DNA of 64,000 bases, taken from NCBI GenBank assembly GCA_963682025.1, contig OY821517.1, positions 103,642,412-103,706,411 on the forward strand, written 5' to 3'. The DNA comes from Cordilura impudica (Eukaryota > Arthropoda > Insecta > Diptera > Scathophagidae). The notes under the pieces are model-generated. The model was given only the letters and a program-made list of their open reading frames with translations. It was not told the DNA's origin and ran no database searches. A program made the translations under genes and the position numbers. The first letter of the stretch is position 1; each line of letters starts with the position of its first letter. Positions 55,699 through 64,000 of this stretch are shown piece after piece.

Positions 55699-56496
55699 AT
55701 GCGTGCTTTTATTGTAAGTATTTTAAGATGAAATTAGATCAAGCCACTGCAAAAGGATGTAAACTTATGTAAAATCTTTGTTGTCTATTTAAAGGTTGTC
55801 TGCCTCGTGGCCGTCGTTTGTGCCGACAAATTAGGTTACAACTATCAACCTGTTGCTCATTCTGATGATGGTTTGTCTTTCGCTCCAGGCTCTGGTAGCA
55901 GCATTGGAGGTAGCAGCATTGATGGAGGTAGCCTCGGTGGTGATTTAAGTGCCGGTAGCGGTGGTCCTTCATACGAAGCTCCCTCATATACTGCCCCCGC
56001 TGCTGAATTCGATAAGGAATTCTACTCTTTCTCTGCTCCCGAAGGTGAATTCGATGATGGCAATGCTGCCCAAAAAATTGCCAGCAGTGTGAAACAAGCC
56101 CTTCGTGTCATCTTCATTAAGAGCCCTGAAAACAAAGGTCTTGAAGATGCTGCTCTCGCTTTGGCCAAACAAGCTGCTGATCAAAAGACTGCCATCTATG
56201 TTCTCAACAAACAAGCTGATATCGGCGATTTGGCTAACAGACTTAATGCCATCAGCAGAAATAGCAACAACAAACCCGAAGTACATTTCGTCAAATACCG
56301 CACACCAGAAGATGCTGCCAATGCTCAAAAGTCCATCCAAGGTCAATATGATTCTTTGGGAGGTACTTCTCAATCTCACAACGGTGGTGTTGCTCCCGTT
56401 CTTAACTTCGCCTCTCAAGCTGCCGCCCGCACTCCCACTGCTCGCGCTCCCGGTGCCTCTTACTTGCCTGCATCTATTTTTCGCCGTCGCATCTAA
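55699..56496 (+). CDS. Tweedle-family cuticle protein, two exons
   Basis: Exon 1 is 55699-55713 (ATG CGT GCT TTT ATT), an 81-bp intron runs gtaagt (55714) to ttaaag (55794), and exon 2 is 55795-56496. The 238-aa product starts MRAFIVVCLVAVVCA, a signal peptide, then DKLGYNYQPVAHSDDG. A short Gly/Ser linker precedes the Tweedle domain with DKEFYSFSAPEGEF, VIFIKSPENKGLED, AIYVLNKQADIGD, KPEVHFVKYRTPEDA and IQGQYDSLGG, and the tail ends YLPASIFRRRI. The tiny first exon is the common Tweedle gene layout. Without exon 1 there would be no signal peptide start, so the split model is strongly favoured. Nearest relative here is the 1907-2662 gene; the two have nearly the same domain. Probable secreted cuticle component. 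Confidence 0.94.
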
Positions 56497-56562
56497 ACAC
56501 GAAAATTATATCGAAAACGTCTGATCTGTTATTGTTTTTTGTTATTTTTTTAGTTTTAATTG

Positions 56563-56568
56563 AATAAA
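56563..56568 (+). promoter_or_regulatory. Polyadenylation signal of the third Tweedle gene
   Basis: AATAAA 67 bases after the stop codon. Confidence 0.65.
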
Positions 56569-56823
56569 ATTTTTTATAAAATAGTCATGAATGTAAAACT
56601 TTTTTCGGTTTTTTCCGCCTATTCACATTTGAATGCTGCACTAGTTGGCCGCTATAAATTTTCGAAAGCAGTCGTATATTTTCAAGTAGGTACTTCGCAT
56701 TCTGTCTACGCGTCGAATAGAATGAAGAAATCTTGAGCACCTTGCTGATCGAAGAAAAACTATATACAGAAAGAAATTTTATACTGACTGTACATATTGT
56801 ACATCAGGCGTATAAAGCTTTTT

Positions 56824-57600
56824 TATACCCTATACCACTATGTGGTGCTGCTGTTTGTAACAACCAAAAATATTCGTCCTAGACCCATCTTTAATTATAC
56901 CGATCGACTCAGAATCACTTTTTAAGTCGAAATAGCCATGTCCGTCCGTCCGTCCGTCCGTCCGTCTGTGTGTCCATGTAAAGCTTGTAATCAAACTAGA
57001 GGTCGCAAATATGAATTGATGAAATTTGATACATGAGCTTCTATCGGCCATGGGTTGAACGCAGTTGACATTGGTGAGAATCGGTCCATGTTCAGACCTA
57101 GCCCCCATACAAATGACCCCTATGAAATCGACATAAATTGCTATAAGTTCCAAATTATCATATAGATCTGAGTCAAATTGGGTTTGTATGTATTTATTAC
57201 ATCCATTAATCAGTAGTTCAAGATTACTCCCTATAGGAAAATTCTTAGTCAAAGGCCCCATATAGAGCTGCTTCCCGATCTTCACTTAAATCTATCAAAA
57301 AACAAAAGTATTGCACAGATTTTTCTCAAATTTGGTTTGTATATATTTTCTCAAAGTATAAGTGACTATACCATATATGGTCAGGATCGGTAGATTTTTC
57401 GACCTAGTCCCCATATAAATATAGTATCCGATATGAACTTTTTCATATCTGCAGCGAAAAAATTAATAAAAATGCCACTCAAATTTGGTTTATGCTTATT
57501 TTCTATATCCAATTAGTTGGACCGAAGAGATAGGGTCTCTTAACCATGGTATAGGGTATCGTATAGTCGGGCTAGACCGACTATAATTTGCTTGCTTGTT
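56824..57600 (+). repeat. GTCY-type dispersed repeat, full length
   Basis: From tataccctataccactatgt to agtcgggctagaccgact (one mismatch in the palindrome) and cttgcttgtt; (GTCC)n at 56940-56965. Confidence 0.88.
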
Positions 57601-58194
57601 TTTTTTGTTATAAATGTTACAAACATACCTGTAAACAGCCTTGAAAAGCAATTTGGCTGACCTTTTTTCAAAGAGGGTAAAGTTTAAAAATGTTGCTTTA
57701 CGGCGCTCAGCGAGTCACTGGTGAACGTAATTATATATATGAAGTGGTCTATGAAAACGTTACATGCGAAAACATGTTCCCTTTTACCTGCGTTGTCTGG
57801 TGTTGTTTCTGCCTGAAATATTATCGTAGTTAATCGCGTTGAGTTTACAAATGTTACATTGTTATCGTGTCGGCCGTATTTTTCGTTATTTCGTTACTGC
57901 AATACTTTCTGTTGGTCTTTGTCGAAAAATGTTAATATTTCCCTGAATCCAAGCAATGGTGATGTCGGTTCGAATGGCGATGCAGAAGAACTACATTCGT
58001 CTAAGGCAGAAGATGCAATTGAAAAAAGATACTTATGATGAATTTATCTACTGTAGATAAAGATGGCGAGAAGCTGGTAACCAAATTTCTCTCAGAAGAT
58101 TGTTCTAATAACAAATTCGAAACAATTACAACAAGAAAAAGTCAGTTTTTCTCGTATTTTTACACAAATTTTAAGAAGTAAAAAATTACATTCG
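57601..58194. other. Intergenic, no gene
   Basis: 57900-58040 has a short coding-like look (SNGDVGSNGDAEELHSSKAE, DAIEKRY) but is only about 35 codons long and ends in stops. Nothing firm. Confidence 0.35.
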
Positions 58195-58690
58195 ATAAAG
58201 ACCGACTACCATGAACTCAGAGAAAGGGTCGTAGATCAAAATATATGGATAGAGAAATAAGCATAATATTCTTATTTCGTGGTAGATTTAAGTGCGTATC
58301 GGAAAGTAGCATGACCTAGTGGTTGTGGCTAAGAATGGTGCTACAGGATTAATTTTTTAACTTGTGATTTATGGGTGAACGAGATCTTTATAACAATCTG
58401 TATCTATGAGCAAATTAAATTTGATGTAGTAGTGGTCCATTGTATGCGGACTAGGACTAAACATGCAATAATTTTGAACATTTTCAACGCAATTTGTCTA
58501 TCGCTGAAAAAATTTTATCAAAACAAATTCATACTTGCTGCCTTTAGCTTAACTATTTCACACAGAGAGAGAAAATCGACTCAGAAAATGATTATGTGTG
58601 GATCGATACAAAAAAAAAAAAAAACTGACCAAGTAATCACCACTAAATCATTACACCCTGACCACGTAGTAGTATATAGTGGTTAGTATA
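58195..58690 (-). repeat. GTCY-type dispersed repeat, strongly decayed
   Basis: Keeps taaagaccgactaccatgaa, gtatcggaaagtagc and ccctgaccacgtagtagtat in minus-orientation order. Confidence 0.55.
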
Positions 58691-59416
58691 TCCCATTTTT
58701 CCCAAAGAGCAATCTTATGATCGATGATGGCAACCCTGTGCCAAAAATATACGCAATATGGATAACAATAATTTTAGTCTTATAAGTGTATATAACAAAT
58801 GTGTATTAAAAAATATAAATTCCGAATATATAAGACATATTCTTTAAAAACGTCTAAAGACTATTCATAAATGTAAAAGTGTTTTTAAGACATAAACAGT
58901 TTTCAGTGAACTACTGGAATTAAAAAAATCAAGACTTTTTAATTCAATTTTCATAGGTGGTATCTTTTCTTAGAATCCCCATATAGCTATATATTCTTGA
59001 TTCTTATAAAAACTCATTCACAAAATAAACCATTTACCAGCGTAAAGTTATGACAATATTGTTTGTTATTATGTCGAGCAGATTATTATTTAAAGTGGGA
59101 TATATCGGGCATCATTGCGGAAAGATATGACCAAAAAAAAAAAAATGAAATACACACAAACAAGTTGTTGTGCGGTGTCCCTTTGCACGATTTCTTATTT
59201 GTGTTTTTCTTTTGTGAGTTTTGTTTTATGTAATATATGAAAATTTTCAAATTACATATACCGCACATAAAACGCACAAATATATAACATTTTTCGAAAG
59301 TTCAAGTTGAGATTTCTTACATCTTATATGTTGTGAAAAAAAAATTATGAAAATTTGATTAATTTTTATTGTTATTAAAGTCCATAAACAGTTATTTAAT
59401 TTTTAATTAACAACTA
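58691..59416. other. Intergenic, no gene
   Basis: AT-rich, no supported feature. Confidence 0.45.
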
Positions 59417-60640
59417 TCTATACTAATACAATAAAGAGGTAACGTGTGTTTGTTTGTTTGTTTGTTTGTAGGAGGTAATCTCCGTAACTACCCATCTGAT
59501 CTTCCTGAAATTTTCACAGAATCTTACTGCGGATATGGGCTATAATTTTTTAAATATTTTTGGTGGGCGTGGCACCTCCCACACAAAGTAAATTTTTAAT
59601 ATCATATACATATATTGAGTACTATTATAGGGAGAGCTTTGCAAATTTGTGTGAGGTCACCTATTGTTAATATTAGTAGCTGCGCCGGAAATGGGGGGGA
59701 TCGGATAAGTGGGCGGGGTAGCTCCCGTACTAGTAACAGTTCAATATTATATATCTCGAGTAATGTGATAGGGAGAGCTTTTCAATTTTTTCTGATGTCA
59801 CCTATTATTAATGTGAGTAGTCGGATTCAAAATGGGCAGTATCGGATCAATAGGCGTGGCACCTGCCATACAAAGTAAATATAAAATGTCATATATCCGG
59901 AGTACTGTAATAGTGAGAGTCTTGGGACATTGTGTGAGCCCATAAGTTATTCATTTTATTAGTTAGACAGAAATGGGCGTGATCGGAGCAGTGGGCGTGG
60001 GACCACCCATACAAAGTAAATATGATATCATATAACTGGTGTGCTAAAAAAGAAGCTTCGACACTTTGCACGAGCCTATCAGATCTTAGTATGAGTAGTC
60101 GAACAAAAAACTGGCGGGTTCACACCAATGGGCGTGGCACTGCCCATGCAAAGTAAAAAATTTAATGCCATATTTCTGGAGTACTGTAAAATAGAGAGCT
60201 TCTTGGCTTTGCGTGAGCCCATAGGTTCTTTGTGTGATTAGTCGGACAAAAAAAATGCGTATGATCGAAGCAGTGGGCGTAGCACCGCCCATGCAAAGTA
60301 GATATCTAATATCATATAACTGGTGTACTATAAAAGGGAAAGACTCGAGATTTTGCATGAGTCCATCAGATATCAATGTGAGTAGTCCAATAAAAATTGG
60401 GCGGGATGTGATTGGTGGGCGTGGCACCTCCTATGTAAAAAAATATGAAGCACTACGAAAGCGACAGTCTCAAGTTTATTAGTTATCAATGTGATTTGTC
60501 GTGGAAAATATATCGCCAAAATCAAAAATCGCCAAACCCAAAAATCGCGAAAAATAAAAATCGCCCAAAAAACAAAAATATTCAAAATCGAAAATGGACA
60601 AAAATCGCTAAAAAGAAAAACTGCCAAATGATATTCTAAG
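59417..60640 (+). mobile_element. Helitron-like element with tandem array, copy B1
   Basis: After an A, TCTATACTAATACAATAAAG starts at 59417, then (GTTT)n and taggaggtaatctccgtaac. Seven units follow, collinear with copy A. The downstream caaaatcg-rich stretch is present, but the CTAGT 3' end is missing at this copy. Confidence 0.6.
59560..60430 (+). repeat. Tandem array, ~142-bp units, copy B1
   Basis: gtgggcgtggcacc-type anchors near 59563, 59709, 59852, 59992, 60129, 60272 and 60415. Units correspond one-to-one in order to 28014-28900, so the array was copied as a block and was not amplified independently at each site. Confidence 0.85.
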
Positions 60641-60790
60641 TTCAAGGCCAATAGTTAAGTGTTGCCAGATCTAATATGGATAATCCATGTTCTTCTCATG
60701 GGCAGCTACATGTTCCTTGCTCCTTGTTGTACCGAATGAAAAAACAAAAAACATTGTATATCAGCATTAGCAAGCATTGAAATAAAAAAA

Positions 60791-61259
60791 TCTATACTAA
60801 TATTCAATACTAACATAATAAAGAGGTAATGTGTATTTGTTTGTTTGTGTGTTTGTAGGAGGTAATCTCCGTAACTAATCATCTGATCTTCCTGAAATTT
60901 TCACATAGTTTTACTGCGGATATGGGAGTGCTACAGGCTTTATTTTTTTTAAATATTTTTAGTGGTCGTGGCACCTACTATACAAAGTAAATTTTTAGTA
61001 TCATATATATTAAGTACTATGATAGAGAAAGCTTTGCAAATTTGTCTCAGGTCATCTATTTTTAACGTGAGTAGTCAGACAAAAAATTTGGCGGGATTAG
61101 GCAAATGCGCGTGATACCTTAACACAAACTTAACATTAAATGTGATATATCTGAATTACTGTATTAGTGAGAGCCTTGAGACTTTGCGTGAGGCCTTTCA
61201 TAACGATTCTGAAGGGGGGAGGGGGACGGTGTAGCGAAGCACACCGGGTTACATCTAGT
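60791..61259 (+). mobile_element. Short complete Helitron-like element, copy B2
   Basis: 469 bp. It starts TCTATACTAATA after A and ends CTAGT (61255-61259) before T, matching Helitron insertion between A and T. A hairpin ggtgt/acacc (61228-61232 with 61241-61245, 8-base loop) lies 10 bases before the end. It holds (GTTT)n, the taggaggtaatctccg block and about two units of the array. Confidence 0.75.
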
Positions 61260-61364
61260 TTTTATTATTTTGTTATTATTACTTTTTGTATTTATTTGAA
61301 ACAATTCTAGCCTAAAATAGTATGACACATGTAACAATTCATACGCGCTAAATAGGCGAATGCT

Positions 61365-63096
61365 ACACACAGAAAACGGATTTGTTGTTGCAACCGAATT
61401 TGTTGCCAACCGAATTCTGATAGTCCCGTGTACTATCACATTATTTTGTTGTGATTGCTCTATTTATATATGAATTCGATTGTATGAATTGTGATATTTA
61501 GTTGATACAATGGAATACTTCATTTTAGTTATTGATTGTCATAACCATTCTTCTGGTTTTTTTTACTAATATATATGTATGAAATAGAAAAATTTAAAAA
61601 TATTATTTATTTTATTATTAACAATAAAATAATTTTACACTAAATTAAACAAAACAACATTTTATATGATAAACAAATAGGTATCCTTGGCTCCATTATA
61701 TGATCCCATATACATAATACAATCTTGTAATTTCATCATATCCGCACATATTGTTAGATGACATTTCTAAAAAATTAATTTAAAAAGTGTGTCCAGGCCA
61801 AGTACAATTCGGAGTATAAATATCAACACATTACTTACCCAATCGCATAAGCATCCACTTGTCAATTTCGACTTAGCATCTTGATATAGTTACGACTTAA
61901 CAAAAAACAGTTTCTTGTTTGAGCTGCACGTAGAACTACTCTTTATCTTCCTGAGTGAATACTTTCTTCTTTACTGGAATATTAAAGGTTCATACATGCA
62001 ACAACGACAGCCTTCCATTACAATGCGTGGAGTACTAAACGAAAAAAAAGCAGTGGCAAGCATCTTAAATACATCAGAAATCTGGTCTGGCCGTGGAGTC
62101 CATCTTGCCTCGTCTAACACAAAGAATTTTATATTATTCGTGCGTAGACATTGAAGTCAACAAATATCTGCACACATCTTGGTGTGCTGATGACAATGGG
62201 ATAGCTAACTTCCAGATTGTGTACGTCCTCACAGACAATTTTTCCACTATATGCTCGTATTGATTTACTGCAATATTGTAATCGAAATCTAAGCACTTTT
62301 ACATTAACTCGAATATATTCTGAGCATCTCTACGTACCTACCTTCGACGCATTGGTAGTGAGCTGTTATATGACATATTTGTTTCTTACGCTTTCACCAA
62401 ACACACAAAGAAAAAACTCATGCGATTGGAACAATTACATCTTCGGTTTCTAGATTAACGGATATTTCTTGTTCTTCCATTTTTTTAAAAGTATTTTGGC
62501 ACTTTTTCACTTAAAATAAATTATCACATTACACATAAAATTTGGTGTATTTTATTTTATTTTTCCAAATGACAATTAAATCAACAAATTCGGTCTGGCT
62601 ACACATATTTTTATATTATTTGGTGTCTACAGCAGAAATTGATTCGCACAATTTCTTTTCGGTTAGAAATACCAAAAGAGTTTAAAAGTTTAGGTTTCTT
62701 TTATTTTAACCGAAATAAAAAAAAAATTTATTTTTATGACTCTAACGAATTATTTGTTACAATATCCGTTTAACAATTTTTGGTTTGATATATGTTGTTA
62801 TACTAGAATTAGTAGTTACTGTCTCCAATATTTAGTATTGAGCCATGTTATTCTTGTTTTAGTTAGGTTGTCTCAACTTAATTTGTTTGGTAATTTGTAA
62901 AAAGACTTTCGTTATTAAATATAACTAATTCTATTGTCGTAGATACTTTCATTCTTAATTAATTGTATTTATACGTTAGTTATAGAAGAATATCTACTAT
63001 ATTTTGATACATTAAAGAATCAAAATAAAAATTATTATTACCATAACAAATTTTGCTACTGGTAACCGAATTCCAACCAATCTTTTTTCTGTGTGT
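61365..63096. mobile_element. Unclassified terminal-inverted-repeat element
   Basis: acacacagaaaacggatttg at 61365 pairs with gattggttnn...ttttttctgtgtgt ending at 63096, and ccaaccgaattc recurs inverted next to both ends. The interior is AT-rich; its frames at 61915-62154 and 62217-62453 show no recognised domain. No clear target duplication. Confidence 0.4.
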
Positions 63097-63710
63097 ACAA
63101 ATACGATGACAACAATAACAACAATTACAACTACCACCCACAAATTAAAAACTTTAGAAAAAATACATATAAAATCATTTTTTTCAAGTATTTTTCACAA
63201 TTTCATTGATATCACGGGATTCATTTAATCAATTTCGATGGTTTTAAACAGCTCACGATGTAAGTCAGTGAATCAGGAGAAACCCAAATTGAGGGTATAC
63301 AAATATCTCAAAAACTTACTCTGTTAAAAACTTACTAAGCTATAATTTTAATCGAGCAATCACTTAAAATGTAATAAGAAATCATTTATGATAACAATCC
63401 CCAAGATCAGATTTTGCAAAATACCATATGCAGCTGCTGATTAATTTTATACGTGAGCTTTAATGCGTTCCTGAGTTATAAAACAAAATCTAAAAATTCC
63501 TTTTTGAAATTAGATTTTATATTTTTGTATTGTATTTACTATTTCATTTTGCAACTTATAAAAGCTAAATAAAGAAATAATAAGTTTGAAGAGAGCTCCA
63601 ACATATATTTTTCATAAGCAACTAACGGATTGATATTGTTAGACAACATGTTAATAGTTCTTTGATTTAAAATGATTAATTTATTTAGACAGCAGTGCCT
63701 TCGCAATGAT
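63097..63710. other. AT-rich spacer, no gene
   Basis: Nothing supported. Confidence 0.45.
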
Positions 63711-64000
63711 ATTAAAATTATGTAGAGTCCATATTGTTTATGTTATACATTCACCTTGTATAGGGACTATCATGGCCAATAGTCTGATCCCGTCTGCTTT
63801 TTATTCACACAAAATTTCAAGGCTCTCATTATCATATTTGACTTTAACTTTGTGAAGTAGAACAAAATTTTGAGGGTATCACTGTCCGTACTATCATTGT
63901 ACCATCATCAGATATATAAATTGGTACTTGGTGTAGACGATTCCGCCAATTTTTGGCGCGGCTACTTGAATCCATTCTAGCCCATTGACAGGTCCATTAC
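63711..64000 (-). repeat. Degenerate units of the ~142-bp tandem family
   Basis: Reverse-orientation fragments: tttcaaggctctcattatca, ccgccaatttttggcgcggc and attctagcccattgac. It runs off the window end. Confidence 0.45.

Noticed and set aside
55739..55987. Minus-strand frame over the third Tweedle gene's first exons
   Set aside because: Its His/Arg-rich translation comes from reading the Gly/Ser linker backwards.
61915..62453. Two frames of 78-79 codons
   Set aside because: No domain recognised on either strand, and they lie inside a transposon-like interior.

Overview
The window is AT-rich nuclear DNA of a higher fly (Brachycera, probably a calyptrate/muscoid). Three things point there: Tweedle-family cuticle protein genes, a transposon load typical of flies (hAT, piggyBac, Tc1, Transib-like, Penelope-like, jockey-like LINE, Helitron-type elements), and a very abundant dispersed repeat with a GTCC/GTCT microsatellite core, like the mini-me/DINE-1-type repeats of Diptera. 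No tRNA, rRNA, CRISPR or prokaryotic feature was seen. No viral or toxin gene was recognised.

Host genes. The only confident host genes are three intact Tweedle genes: 1907-2662 (minus), 17068-18003 (minus) and 55699-56496 (plus, two exons). A decayed fourth copy lies at 35834-36346 (plus). They encode secreted proteins with a DKLGYNYQPV mature N-terminus, a Gly/Ser- or Ala/Pro-rich spacer and a Tweedle (DUF243) domain thought to bind chitin. This looks like a dispersed Tweedle cluster pushed apart by mobile DNA. Only the plus-strand copies keep the small intron after codon 5.

Mobile DNA, left to right. 1-676: end of a hAT element. 3760-7821: Tc1-like element turned into a foldback with about 1.1-kb internal arms. 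8940-9161: C-terminus of a Helitron helicase, beside a 23-codon tandem repeat. 11000-13000: A-rich low complexity, then a GC-rich island. 13902-16546: nearly intact piggyBac with TTAA duplications, inserted into an older repeat. 18092-20277: Helitron-like element with two kinds of internal tandem repeat, 89 bp upstream of the second Tweedle start. 21490-26020: long-inverted-repeat element holding a broken DDE-type gene. 27885-29490: Helitron-like element with 141-146-bp tandem units. 34141-35110: 7-bp satellite. 38520-40540: LINE split by a dispersed repeat. 42902-46333: Transib/RAG1-like element with about 1.15-kb inverted repeats. 46669-51449: hAT with a perfect 8-bp target duplication, itself interrupted by a Penelope-like element. 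53385-55014: TTAA-flanked piggyBac-type MITE, again holding a dispersed repeat. 59417-61259: two further Helitron-like copies. 61365-63096: terminal-inverted-repeat element.

Nesting gives a relative history. The 700-800-bp GTCY repeats sit inside the LINE, the DDE element arm and the TTAA MITE, while the piggyBac sits inside a GTCY repeat. The most informative loci are the hAT/Penelope nest, where taking out the insert restores the reading frame exactly, the Transib/RAG1-like element, and the Helitron insertion at a Tweedle promoter. Boundaries of repeats given without a stated target duplication are approximate (about 5-30 bp).
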